Assembly (NCBI GenBank): GCA_012034405.1
Contig: JAAVLZ010000004.1
Location: 122,560 to 186,559, forward strand
DNA length: 64,000 nt
Reading direction: 5' to 3'
Origin: Oscillospiraceae bacterium HV4-5-C5C
GTDB taxonomy: Bacteria; Bacillota; Clostridia; Saccharofermentanales; Fastidiosipilaceae
Of the stretch, positions 32,462-41,624 are shown piece after piece (the stretch's first letter is position 1; each line of letters opens with the position of its first letter). Below the pieces are notes generated by a model that had not been told where the DNA came from, made no database searches, and worked only from the letters and a program-made list of their open reading frames with translations. Made by a program: the position numbers and the translations under genes.

Positions 32462-32701
32462 TGCTGGCCTGAGGTTCTGGTCTCTTTAACCCTTCCCTCT
32501 TGGTTGCAGCCATATTATACAGCGGTACATTTGACTTTATTTGTCTTTTATTGTGACCATTCTGTAAACTGTAAACCGGTGCCTCTATAGCCGGAGCAGG
32601 CGTAAGGCTGTCGTTTTTGTCGATATTTCAGTGAAACAGGCTTGCCATATCTGTCGCAACACTGCTAAACTTATTATAGTTTATTGATGAGGTTTACTAC
32701 T

Positions 32702-33259
32702 ATGGATAGTATTAGTGAAACAAATCTAGAGTTTTCTGATGCTGCTCCCTCAATTGAGACCATCCGTATCGCGCTGAAGGGGCGTAGAATTACCACTGAG
32801 GCCACCCTGAAAGCCGATCAGCCCAAGGTTAAGCTGTCAGCTGAAGGCCGGCCGATTCTGATAAGGAGCCATAGCAATTATAAATGGGGAAACACCGATC
32901 TTCGCCGGGCTTATGCTGCTTACAGCCGCCGTCTGATGGCGTTGGAACTTGAGGTTTACCGTGGCCCACAGCAATATCAATCGGGTGATCTCTTATTGTT
33001 CAGTCATTCTGCCGCTATTCCCAAAGAGCGGGGAGAATATGTCTTCATCTATCACCATGAGCTATGGGTATCCCCCATTTATCCGCAGGATTTCTGTCTG
33101 GTTATATTTAATGAGGATCAGCGCCCTTTAGCGCTGCCTTATCCTGACTGCAGTGAGCCTTACTTGAAGGCGACTAAAAGCTACGATCCTCAGCTGCAGA
33201 TCATTGGCAGGGTGCTGGAGCGGAAACTGAAACTGCCCCGGCAGGCTGGCCATCCCTGA
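32702..33259 (+). CDS. Unrecognised 185-residue protein, possibly with an S24/LexA-like fold
   Basis: I do not recognise this gene with certainty. The C-terminal half (YQSGDLLLFSHSA, GEYVFIYHHELWVSPI, IIGRVLERKLKL) is reminiscent of the S24/LexA peptidase fold, where a GD turn near the start and IIGRV at the end are common. The Ser-Lys catalytic dyad cannot be placed and no helix-turn-helix precedes it. The ATG at 32702 is chosen because GAGG lies 9 bases before it; a TTG 18 bases upstream is the alternative. It appears to be monocistronic. Confidence 0.6.
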   Translation: MDSISETNLEFSDAAPSIETIRIALKGRRITTEATLKADQPKVKLSAEGRPILIRSHSNYKWGNTDLRRAYAAYSRRLMALELEVYRGPQQYQSGDLLLFSHSAAIPKERGEYVFIYHHELWVSPIYPQDFCLVIFNEDQRPLALPYPDCSEPYLKATKSYDPQLQIIGRVLERKLKLPRQAGHP

Positions 33260-33376
33260 CAGTCACTGGGGGACGGCAAGGTTCCGGTGTTTTCAGGCGC
33301 GGGCCGGACGGTTCAGTGACAGAACTGCTGTCATGAACAAAGCCGGCCGGTCTCTTCATTCGGGCCGGCTCCAGGA

Positions 33377-35755
33377 TCAGGCTGTCCCTGGGGCATGATT
33401 GTGGCTATGGTCATGACAGTGACCAGAGTGGTCGTGGTCATGGTGGTCGTGGTCGTGGTCATGGTGGCCGTGGTCATGGTCATGGTGGCCGTGGTCATGG
33501 TCATGGTGGCCGTGGTCATGGTGGTCGTGGTCATGGTGATGCTGCTCCATATCCGCCAGTGTATCCATCATCCGTTGCTCGTAGCTACGACTCTCGCCGC
33601 ATGCTGCCAGGCTGTGCCCTGCCAGGCGCCAGCAGGGCATTTGATTTGCCGCAGCGGTGTAGGCTTTAAGCAGATCATCAACGTTTTCATCTTTATACGG
33701 TTTAAAACCGTACTCTTCAAAAATATCCAGCACATTAGCCAGGCTGGCTTCCGTTACCATGGCGTACTGCATCTCCATGGCCAAATTGCTTTCTGTTTCC
33801 GGATCCAGGGTATTCAACGCATGAAACAGGCTTACAAAAAACTGGTTCAGTTCCGGATTTTTGATAAATGGATTATTCTGGGCCTGCTGCAGTTCCGCCG
33901 GCGTCAGCTTCACAAAATCCTGATGGACTTGCGGCAGAACCTGTTGTTCCCGGTAGTTCCACAGCTGCTGGGCCTGCTGGCGTTCCAGCACAGCAGAGTA
34001 GATATAAGGCCGGTCATATGAGTAAGCTCCTGCTTGCTGCCGGCTGATTTGCTCCAGGCTTTCCCTGGCCAGCCGTCTCAGCTCAGCCAGGGACCACCCG
34101 GCGGTGACCTTGGGATACGCCAGGCTGAAAGAGTTAATCAACTGCGGCAGTTCTGCCACACCCACATAGCGAGTTAAAGCAGTGGCAGTCTGATGCAGCA
34201 GGCGCGTTGCCACCAGCCGTTCCTGTTGCTGTTCATCCTGGAGGCCGGCCAATATCTCCTGCAGCTCCTCCGGTAAGTACAGTCTGTAACCGGCCTTATC
34301 TTTGCATAAGAAAACAAAGCCCTGCAACAGGGCCTGATTAAAGGAGACGATTTCTTGTAAAGATACGTGCCAGCCGTCAGACCCCGCCAGTTTGAGCAGG
34401 TCCAGCAAACCGTCCTCCTCTGTCACCATCAGCTCAATGGGGAAACGGTTCATAATGTGCTGCCGGGCCCGGGTTCGCAACTGTTCCAGCGTTGGTCCGC
34501 CGTCCTGCGGCTCCCCGGCCGGGCGCTGGCTGTCGTTTGATTCAGCCAGTTCAGCCTCAAAGCTTTCTCCCAGTAAGTTCAGCAAAGCCGGCCGATCCAG
34601 GGCAGTCAGAAAGTCCTTGAGGCCATACGCTGCCGGGCGGCCAGCCAATAACATGGGATGCTTTGCCACAAAGGCTTCCATGATTTCATCCGGAGTCTCC
34701 TCTATATCATGTTTCCCTGAAGGTGTTAAATCCGTCAGATCTGCTTCCATCTCCCGGACAATATCGCTCAGTCTATCCTCATCCCACTGATCAGGCAACT
34801 CAGGTTCAGCTTCAATCTCGGCCAGGTCAGCTTCATCCGGCTCCAGGTCAGGCGCCGGCTCCTGAGCATTGACCAGCGTCAGACGGCCGGGCTCATTGGT
34901 TAAGCCAAAGGCCTGATCCAGCTGCTGCTCCAGAAGCGGACCGTCCAGGCCATGCTCCAGTGACCAGCGTTCCAGCCAATAAGCCGACCGGGCAGTCCGG
35001 TCCGCAAACCAGGGCTGCTCAGGTAAATCAGCCTCCGGCAGGCTGACCGCCTGACCCTGCTGATCCACGGTCACAGCCGGGTCTCCGGCAAGGCTGGCTT
35101 CAGAAATGGCAGCCAGCTGATTTTGGCGGGCCAGCAATTTATCCGTAAAAGCCAGGGGAATGCGCGTGTCCTCACTCAGCACCAGTTCCAGCGCATCGTC
35201 CAGCAGCCACTCTCTGCGCCAGGGCCAGACAGCCGGTACAACAATCGCCGCTTCAAACAGCTGTGCCAGCTTAGGATAGGGGTCAGTCTCCGCTCCGCCT
35301 GGCAGCTTGGGCTCAAAGGCGGCCAGGGTCTGGTGCTGCTCTGCGCGGTCATCCGCGGGCTGGAGCAGAGGGCGCAGCAATAAGTCCAGGCCGGCCGCGC
35401 TGACCCGTTCTGACAAACGGGGCAGCTGCAGGGTATCATCCAGCCAGTCGTTAATATAGCGCAGCCAGAGCAGCATAAAGAGCGCCCAGGCGTCAGCGGT
35501 TATGGCTTGATCGCGCTTAAGCTCGGTCAGGCGCAGCCAGGCCGCTTCAGCCTGGGACGCGTCAGCCTCAGTTAAGCTCGCGTCTGCCTCCGGTCCGGGC
35601 GCCGCCAGGCGCTCGAGCCAGCGCTCAGCCAGACGGCCCAGATTTTCCAGGTTGCGATCGGTCAGCAAATCTTTATCATTCAGTTTTGACGCTTGCCGGG
35701 CTTCCGTCACGGCCTGATCCAAGTAAGACTTAATAGCTCCTGTGTCAAATGGCAT
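33377..35755 (-). CDS. Large helical protein with a C-terminal His/Asp metal-binding tail, function unknown
   Basis: The 792 residues are acidic, rich in Leu, Ala, Gln and Glu, and almost wholly helical, with no signal peptide or membrane segment. The region around residues 360-500 (LKDFLTALDRPALLNLLGES, RTRARQHIMNRFPIE) vaguely resembles SAP-like helical repeats found in some large clostridial proteins. The last 57 residues contain about 28 His, mostly HHDHDHG heptads encoded by 21-base tandem repeats, plus one Cys. Such tails bind Ni, Zn or Cu in metallochaperones. It follows the YugP metalloprotease gene by 95 bases on the same strand. GAGGAAG precedes the ATG. A metal-handling role is inference. 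Confidence 0.75.
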   Translation of the reverse strand: MPFDTGAIKSYLDQAVTEARQASKLNDKDLLTDRNLENLGRLAERWLERLAAPGPEADASLTEADASQAEAAWLRLTELKRDQAITADAWALFMLLWLRYINDWLDDTLQLPRLSERVSAAGLDLLLRPLLQPADDRAEQHQTLAAFEPKLPGGAETDPYPKLAQLFEAAIVVPAVWPWRREWLLDDALELVLSEDTRIPLAFTDKLLARQNQLAAISEASLAGDPAVTVDQQGQAVSLPEADLPEQPWFADRTARSAYWLERWSLEHGLDGPLLEQQLDQAFGLTNEPGRLTLVNAQEPAPDLEPDEADLAEIEAEPELPDQWDEDRLSDIVREMEADLTDLTPSGKHDIEETPDEIMEAFVAKHPMLLAGRPAAYGLKDFLTALDRPALLNLLGESFEAELAESNDSQRPAGEPQDGGPTLEQLRTRARQHIMNRFPIELMVTEEDGLLDLLKLAGSDGWHVSLQEIVSFNQALLQGFVFLCKDKAGYRLYLPEELQEILAGLQDEQQQERLVATRLLHQTATALTRYVGVAELPQLINSFSLAYPKVTAGWSLAELRRLARESLEQISRQQAGAYSYDRPYIYSAVLERQQAQQLWNYREQQVLPQVHQDFVKLTPAELQQAQNNPFIKNPELNQFFVSLFHALNTLDPETESNLAMEMQYAMVTEASLANVLDIFEEYGFKPYKDENVDDLLKAYTAAANQMPCWRLAGHSLAACGESRSYEQRMMDTLADMEQHHHDHDHHDHGHHDHDHGHHDHDHGHHDHDHDHHDHDHSGHCHDHSHNHAPGTA
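33430..33540. repeat. Tandem 21-base repeats encoding the HHDHDHG tail
   Basis: On the plus strand the unit reads GGTCATGGTGGCCGTGGTCAT with small variations. Copies are near-identical, so slippage could change the tail length. Confidence 0.8.
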
Positions 35756-35850
35756 GTATCTTCCTCACGTTCTTTGCTGTATCTTTTATGACAATTAATA
35801 TACTGGATCTGGCATAGCCTTGTCACGCGGCCGGCCAAAGCTTTGGCCCA

Positions 35851-36549
35851 TCAGCGGCGACGGCCTCTGGATAGCAACAGGATCCGCAGGAAGCTCAGGA
35901 TAGCAGCCGCGGCAGCCGCCACATATGTCAGGGCCGCGGCAAACAGGACCTGTCTGGCCCCGCTTAGTTCCGCTTCATCCAGGATCTGCTGTTCCCGCAA
36001 CGCTTTTAAGGCTCTGCGGGAGGCGTTAAACTCAACCGGCAGGGTCAGCAGGGCAAAAATCATGGTCAGTGAAAAGAGCACGATTCCTAAATCCAGCAGT
36101 AAGGTACCCGTCTGAGAGTTCCAGAACAGGCCAATGAGCAGCAGCGGCCAGGCCAGCCATGATCCAAAGTTGGTAACCGGAACCATAAAAGCCCTCAATC
36201 TGAGCGGGAAGTATGCCTGCTGATCCTGCAGCGCGTGGCCGCATTCATGCGCCGCCACTCCAATAGAGGCAATTGACGTATCATACATAACGGTTTGTGA
36301 TAAATGCAGGGTCTTGTCTGCCGGGTTGTAATTATCCGTCAGCGAACCAGGTATCTCTTTAATCGGTATCGCGCTCAATTGGTGCTGGTTCAGCAGCGAC
36401 CGGGCTACATCACAAGCTCTGGCGCCGCTGCGGCTGGTCTGGGCAGCAAAACGGCGGTAAGTCATCTGTACATTGGCCTGAGCGGCTAAACTCAACAGGG
36501 CGCCGATAATAATTAAAACATATGTATAATCCCAAAAAATGAACGGCAT
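35851..36549 (-). CDS. yugP: YugP-like membrane zinc metallopeptidase
   Basis: This 232-residue membrane protein belongs to the YugP neutral zinc metallopeptidase family. The N-terminus is a membrane segment (YVLIIIGALLSLAAQ). The zinc site HECGH lies in IGVAAHECGHALQDQ, preceded by LHLSQTVMYDTSIASI, both family hallmarks. Two or three further membrane helices follow, ending in a basic tail. Substrates of YugP are unknown. The adjacent His-rich protein gene may be co-transcribed. Confidence 0.92.
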   Translation of the reverse strand: MPFIFWDYTYVLIIIGALLSLAAQANVQMTYRRFAAQTSRSGARACDVARSLLNQHQLSAIPIKEIPGSLTDNYNPADKTLHLSQTVMYDTSIASIGVAAHECGHALQDQQAYFPLRLRAFMVPVTNFGSWLAWPLLLIGLFWNSQTGTLLLDLGIVLFSLTMIFALLTLPVEFNASRRALKALREQQILDEAELSGARQVLFAAALTYVAAAAAAILSFLRILLLSRGRRR

Positions 36550-36810
36550 AAACAGCCACCCCTTCTCCTGCGGCTGACCGTGGCTGGCCGCAGATAACAG
36601 ATCCGCGCCAGCCTCCGCCAGCCATTGATGTCTTTATATTTTATCATGCCGTTCTTGTTTTAGCCGATTCATTGCGCCGCAGCTTTCGCTATAATAAGTA
36701 CGTGCAAAGTCAACTAGGCTGATCTTAAGCAAAGCCTGAGCAGGAGATTAGTCAAAGCGGCACTGAACTGCAGACTTTGGCGGCTGCTTTGCGCAGACTG
36801 GAGAGATTGC

Positions 36811-37509
36811 ATGCGAGTCCTGATTGTAGAAGATGATAAAAAAATTGCTGAAGCCATACAGGCTTTGCTTGAGGCGCAGCATTACAGTGTGGATCTGGCT
36901 TATGATGGTCTGAGTGGCCTGGATGACGCGCTCAGCGGCATATATGACGCCTTGATCCTGGATGTCATGCTGCCCGGCCTGAATGGATTTGATCTGGTCC
37001 GGCGGATGCGCCGTGAAAAGATAGCCACGCCGGTCCTGATGCTGACCGCCCGGACCAGTACGGAAGCCAAAGTGGAAGGCCTGGATGCCGGAGCGGATTA
37101 CTACCTCACCAAACCGTTTATTCCGGCTGAGCTTTTAGCGGCGGTCAGAGCCGTTACCAGGCGCCAGGGGGAGGTCCTGGATACTGAATTAAAATACGGC
37201 AATCTGGTACTGGATCGCTCAACCTACACCATCAGTCACGGGCAGGAGAGCCTCCGGCTGGGCAATAAAGAGTTTCAGATTATTCAACTTCTATTGGCTA
37301 ACCCCGGCCGGATTGTCCCCAAAGAGGATATCATCCTGAAAGTTTGGGGCATGGATTCCGACGCGGAAGATAATAATGTTGAAGTTTATATATCCTTTCT
37401 TCGCCGCAAGCTGACTTATCTGCACTGCAATGTAGAAATTCAGTCAGCCAGAAAAGTAGGCTACTACCTAAAGCTGGCCGACAGCAGCAGCCAGGGAGCC
37501 ATATTGTGA
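36811..37509 (+). CDS. OmpR-family response regulator
   Basis: This is a cytoplasmic two-component regulator. The receiver domain has acidic residues in VEDDKK, the phospho-acceptor Asp in LILDVMLPG, Thr in MLTART and Lys in YLTKPF. The winged helix C-terminal domain (LGNKEFQIIQLLLANPGRIV, DAEDNNVEVYISFLRRKL) is OmpR/PhoB type. At 232 residues it is full length. The stop overlaps the GTG start of the kinase gene. Its targets are unknown. Confidence 0.95.
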   Translation: MRVLIVEDDKKIAEAIQALLEAQHYSVDLAYDGLSGLDDALSGIYDALILDVMLPGLNGFDLVRRMRREKIATPVLMLTARTSTEAKVEGLDAGADYYLTKPFIPAELLAAVRAVTRRQGEVLDTELKYGNLVLDRSTYTISHGQESLRLGNKEFQIIQLLLANPGRIVPKEDIILKVWGMDSDAEDNNVEVYISFLRRKLTYLHCNVEIQSARKVGYYLKLADSSSQGAIL

Positions 37510-38849
37510 TCAGTCTGAAAGCTAAAGCCAGCCGGGCGGGGCAGCCGGCGGCCGGCCATCCCCGGGCCAGGACTAAACCGGCTGTTTTACCCCGGCTTAA
37601 GCGCCAGTTCATTATCATCAGTCTGTCTCTGATTACTCTGATCCTGGTAGCGGCGCTTAGTATCATCTATTACACCTTCCGCAACCAGCAGATCAGTCAG
37701 ACCCAACTGGTTTTAAACGAAGTCATTGAAAACGGGACCAGCAGCAAAGTCCCCCTCTCTCCCGACAACAGTAAGGAGGAGGTTAATATTCCTACCTTGT
37801 TTGTTGAAATCAGCGGCGGCAAGGTATATGCCATAGGCAGTGATTTCAATGTTGATGATCAATCCGCGGTACAGACTTTGGTGCAGGCGGCGCTGGATCA
37901 GGGCAAAACGGAAGGGATCCTGAGTGACTACAATCTGCGGTTTTTGCTGCACTACTATAATGACGCGCATGTAAGAATTGCTTTTGCGGACCGGACGCAT
38001 GAAGTCAGCAGCATGCGCACCCTGTCCCGCAACCTGCTGCTGGGCGGCAGCTTTATGTGGCTGACCTTTTTGCTGATCAGCTTTTTTCTGTCGTCCTGGG
38101 CGCTGAAACCGGTGGAGCGGGCCTGGCAGCAGCAAAAGCAGTTTATTGAAGATGCCTCCCATGAACTGAAGACCCCGCTGACCGTAATGGTGGCTGATCT
38201 CAGTCTGATCCGTCAGCAGCCGGACAGCAGCGTGGCCCAACAGGAGCACTGGCTGGATTCAATGGATCAATCCGCCCGATCTATGACAGCGCTGATTAAC
38301 AATTTACTCACGCTGGCGCGGCTGGAGCAGCCTGAACTGAAGCTGGATCTGCTTCCCCTGGATCTGAGCCGTCTGTTAACTGAAGTATGCCTGAATCTGG
38401 AGGCAATGGCCTTTGAAGCCGACAAGCCACTGAAAACGGATATCCGGGAACATTTGTGGATTCGCGGCGACAAGGCACAATTGATGACTTTATTAGGCAC
38501 CCTAGTTGAAAACGCGGTTAAGTACGGACAGCCCGGCCGGGACATCCTGATCCGGCTTTTTCTGCTGGAAGAGCATGAGGTGCAGGTGCAGATCCGCAAT
38601 TGGGGGCAGGTCATTGAACCGGAGCAGATGAAACACGTTTTTGACCGGTTTTATCGGGTTGATGAGGCCAGAGAGCATGAAACCGGGGGGTTTGGCCTGG
38701 GCTTATCCATTGCCCAGCGCATAGCGGGATTGCACCATGCCACGATTCAGGTCAACAGCAGTCAGGAAACCGGAACCATTTTCAGCGTAAGCTTCGAGCG
38801 CTGCGCGGCGCCCAGAAGCGACCTGACGATGTCGGTCCAGGACACCTGA
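37506..38849 (+). CDS. Sensor histidine kinase, partner of the OmpR regulator
   Basis: This 447-residue membrane kinase has two transmembrane helices (IISLSLITLILVAALSIIYY and, near residue 180, FMWLTFLLISFFLSSWAL) bracketing an extracellular sensor domain of about 115 residues. The dimerisation helix carries the phospho-acceptor in DASHELKTPLT, with N box LVENAVKYG and G box GGFGLGLSIAQRI following. Translation starts at GTG overlapping the regulator stop (GTGA). The signal sensed is unknown. Confidence 0.94.
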   Translation: MISLKAKASRAGQPAAGHPRARTKPAVLPRLKRQFIIISLSLITLILVAALSIIYYTFRNQQISQTQLVLNEVIENGTSSKVPLSPDNSKEEVNIPTLFVEISGGKVYAIGSDFNVDDQSAVQTLVQAALDQGKTEGILSDYNLRFLLHYYNDAHVRIAFADRTHEVSSMRTLSRNLLLGGSFMWLTFLLISFFLSSWALKPVERAWQQQKQFIEDASHELKTPLTVMVADLSLIRQQPDSSVAQQEHWLDSMDQSARSMTALINNLLTLARLEQPELKLDLLPLDLSRLLTEVCLNLEAMAFEADKPLKTDIREHLWIRGDKAQLMTLLGTLVENAVKYGQPGRDILIRLFLLEEHEVQVQIRNWGQVIEPEQMKHVFDRFYRVDEAREHETGGFGLGLSIAQRIAGLHHATIQVNSSQETGTIFSVSFERCAAPRSDLTMSVQDT

Positions 38850-38944
38850 GTATCTGCCTGGCTTCCTGGCGGACAGTCCGGCCGGCTCCTGCAGGGCCCG
38901 GCTTCAGGCGGTCTCCGGCTCAAAGGCCCGCCGCCGGACCGAAT

Positions 38945-41443
38945 TCAGTCAGCGGCTGACTGCAGCTCCGGGGAGACATCTGACGCTCCGGCTGCCGCCT
39001 GAAGTTTTTCGCTCAGGCCGGTCTGCCGTTTGCGTGAATCCTCTGTCTGGATGGCCTGAACGACTGCCTGGCGCTGACCTACGATAATGATGTTTTGCTT
39101 AGCCCGGGTCAGGGCGGTATAAAGCAGATTTCGTTTCAGCATGACATGGTGTCCGTTCATCAGGCAGAGAATGACAAAGCCGTATTCAGAGCCCTGACTT
39201 TTATGAATCGTACAGGCGTAAGCCCAGTCGACATACTGAAAATCCGCCGCGGTCAGGAGAAACGATTGGTGGTTGAAGCTGACTCTGGCGCTGGCTTCGC
39301 CATCCTTATCCGGATAGATCGCCTCGATCCGGCCGGTATCACCGTTGGACACCGGTTCAGTGCGGCTTTCGTCACCAAATAATGGCAGTTTCATATTGCG
39401 CAGCAGCATGACCCGGTCATTTTGATAGAAAGTCTTGTCCGCGGTCTGTATGGACAGGTCACCTTCAGCCGGCGGATTCAGCGCGTTTTTCAGCAGCAAG
39501 TTCAGCGCGTTGCTGCCGGTTGCCGTGTTGCGCCGGAACGGGGTCAGACAGACCACTTCATTTTCGTCTCCGGTATACGTAACAGCCTTCAGATATAAGC
39601 GAAGGATCAGGTCTGCGGCCTGCTCATAGCTGTCCGCCCGGACAAACGCGCAGCTTTCATTGAAGGTAAGCTCGGTCTGGCCGGCGCGGATCAGCGCGGC
39701 GTTCTGGGCAATAACGCTTTCTTTGGCCTGTCTGAATAATCGTGTCAGGCGAACAATAGGCAGGACGCCGGAGGCCAGAAGATCAGTCAGGACATTGCCG
39801 GCTCCGACTGAGGGCAGCTGATCAGGATCTCCGCAGATGAGCAGACGGGTTCCGGGGCGGATTCTGGATAAAAAGCGGTGCATCAGGCTCAGATCGATCA
39901 TCGACGCTTCATCTACAATGATGGTTTTGACTTCCAGCGGATCGTCCGGCATTTCATCGGTCTCCGGATCTAATTGCAGCGCGCTGTGCAGGGTCTGCGC
40001 CGGATGGCCGGTCTGTTCCGCCATTCTGCGGGCGGCCCGCCCGGTCGGCGCGCAAAGCAGCACCTCTTCATCCGGCTGACCCAGGCAAGTCAGCAGCAGG
40101 CGCAGTGTACTGGTTTTGCCGGAGCCGGGTATACCGGTCAGGAGCAGCAGTGGCACCTGCAAAAAGCGGACAGCGGCGGCCAGCTGTTCATCTGATGGCA
40201 CAAAACCAAGCTGTCCTGCCGCTTGGTTGACCCGCTCCGCCAGCTCGGGATCAGGCCGGGGCTCCCCATTGGATTTATCCGCCGGGTTCTTTGTCTTCTG
40301 TGAGGGCAGTCCTGCCGGACTGGCCTCACGCAGGCGGAGCAGCCGGCGGGCGACTTGCATTTCCATCTGCCACACCTGGTGCTCATATAAACGCGGCGGG
40401 GATTGTGGCGGGGTTTCACGGACCAGTACGCCAGCTGCGGTAAGCTGCAAAACGGCTCGCCGGATATTGGCTATCAGGTCAGTGCTACCGGGGCAGCCCT
40501 GACCGGCGGCCGCGGTTACGGAGTCAGCCGGCAGCTTTGGGGCGGATCCCGAAACCGCGGCCGCGGCCGGTGAAGTCTGCCGGCTGCCGGGGCCAGGCTC
40601 AGGCTCAGACTCAGACTCAGACACAGGCTGATCCGGCGTATCCAGCAAGCGGAGTGCCTGCGTCATTAATTGATCTTCAGTCAGGTAGCAGTTTCCGTCC
40701 AGCTCCGCGCGCTGAAAGCAATAGCGCAGACCGGCGTCCAGCCGGGTTTTTGACTGCGCCGTCAGGCCATTGGCCTTAGCGATCTGATCAGCGGTCAGAA
40801 AGCCGACTCCCACATTTTCCATGCATAACTGATAAGGATCCTGACTTAAGATGTTGCGGGCGTTGGGCAGTTTTTGGGCTATTCTTACCGCCAGGGCAGC
40901 TCCGATACCAAACGGTGCCAGCTCAGCTATCATGTCCCGGTATGACACGCTTTCCGCATAGCTTGAGGCAATCCGCTCGGCTTGCCTGGCCCCCAGGCCC
41001 CGGATTTCAGTCAGCCGCTCCGGGCTGCGTTCCAGAATCTGCCAGGTTTGGGAACCAAACTGCGCCACAATTTTACGGGCTGTGACCGGTCCGCAGCCGC
41101 GTATGTAGGGGGAGGATAAAAAAGCTATCATGCCGGCTTGACTTGCCGGCAGCAGTGGGGTCACGGCCAGCGCTCTTATCTGATACTCCGAGCTGTCTCC
41201 GCGGCGTTTTTCCCAGGTACCGGTAATACGGTAATCCAGCGCCGGTAATTCCGGATCAATCCCTCCGCCTTTTACCACCACTCTGAGCAGCTGCTCTCCC
41301 TCCGGCGTTTGCAAAGTACCATCAGTCAATTGGACGGTCCAGATAGAAAAGCCGTTTTTACTGAAAATCTTCCAGGCAAAGCGGCCCTCAATTGTGACAG
41401 TATCCTGTCTTGTTGTCTTCCCCCGGGGGTTATCCAGCAGCAT
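38945..41443 (-). CDS. recD2: RecD2 ATP-dependent DNA helicase
   Basis: RecD2 is a 5'-3' SF1B helicase involved in replication fork maintenance without RecBC. The N-terminal OB-like and HhH region contains YIRGCGPVTARKIVAQFG. Walker A is TGIPGSGKTSTLR near residue 438, Walker B is IIVDEASMIDLSL, motif III is CGDPDQLPSVGAGN, and the C-terminus has TIHKSQGSEY. A low-complexity insert rich in Ser, Glu and Pro (about residues 275-330) separates the N-terminal domains from the motor. ATG 41443 has AAAGGA 8 bases before it; an in-frame ATG lies 9 bases upstream. Confidence 0.94.
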   Translation of the reverse strand: MLLDNPRGKTTRQDTVTIEGRFAWKIFSKNGFSIWTVQLTDGTLQTPEGEQLLRVVVKGGGIDPELPALDYRITGTWEKRRGDSSEYQIRALAVTPLLPASQAGMIAFLSSPYIRGCGPVTARKIVAQFGSQTWQILERSPERLTEIRGLGARQAERIASSYAESVSYRDMIAELAPFGIGAALAVRIAQKLPNARNILSQDPYQLCMENVGVGFLTADQIAKANGLTAQSKTRLDAGLRYCFQRAELDGNCYLTEDQLMTQALRLLDTPDQPVSESESEPEPGPGSRQTSPAAAAVSGSAPKLPADSVTAAAGQGCPGSTDLIANIRRAVLQLTAAGVLVRETPPQSPPRLYEHQVWQMEMQVARRLLRLREASPAGLPSQKTKNPADKSNGEPRPDPELAERVNQAAGQLGFVPSDEQLAAAVRFLQVPLLLLTGIPGSGKTSTLRLLLTCLGQPDEEVLLCAPTGRAARRMAEQTGHPAQTLHSALQLDPETDEMPDDPLEVKTIIVDEASMIDLSLMHRFLSRIRPGTRLLICGDPDQLPSVGAGNVLTDLLASGVLPIVRLTRLFRQAKESVIAQNAALIRAGQTELTFNESCAFVRADSYEQAADLILRLYLKAVTYTGDENEVVCLTPFRRNTATGSNALNLLLKNALNPPAEGDLSIQTADKTFYQNDRVMLLRNMKLPLFGDESRTEPVSNGDTGRIEAIYPDKDGEASARVSFNHQSFLLTAADFQYVDWAYACTIHKSQGSEYGFVILCLMNGHHVMLKRNLLYTALTRAKQNIIIVGQRQAVVQAIQTEDSRKRQTGLSEKLQAAAGASDVSPELQSAAD

Positions 41444-41624
41444 CGGCTCCATCCTTTCAATAGCTTAACCAAAGCAGGCGCCAGGTCCAGGTCAGGCGCG
41501 TATACCGTTTCATTCTATCACCAGAGGCAGACCACAGACAGGGATTGTATAATACAGCTAACAAATCAACCCCGACAGCGGGCCATTTTATCAGGGTCCG
41601 CAGTTATGAAAGCAGGACAAGCGT

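Noticed and set aside
33430..33540. 21-base repeats considered as CRISPR or iterons
   Set aside because: They are in frame with the His/Asp tail and have no spacers.
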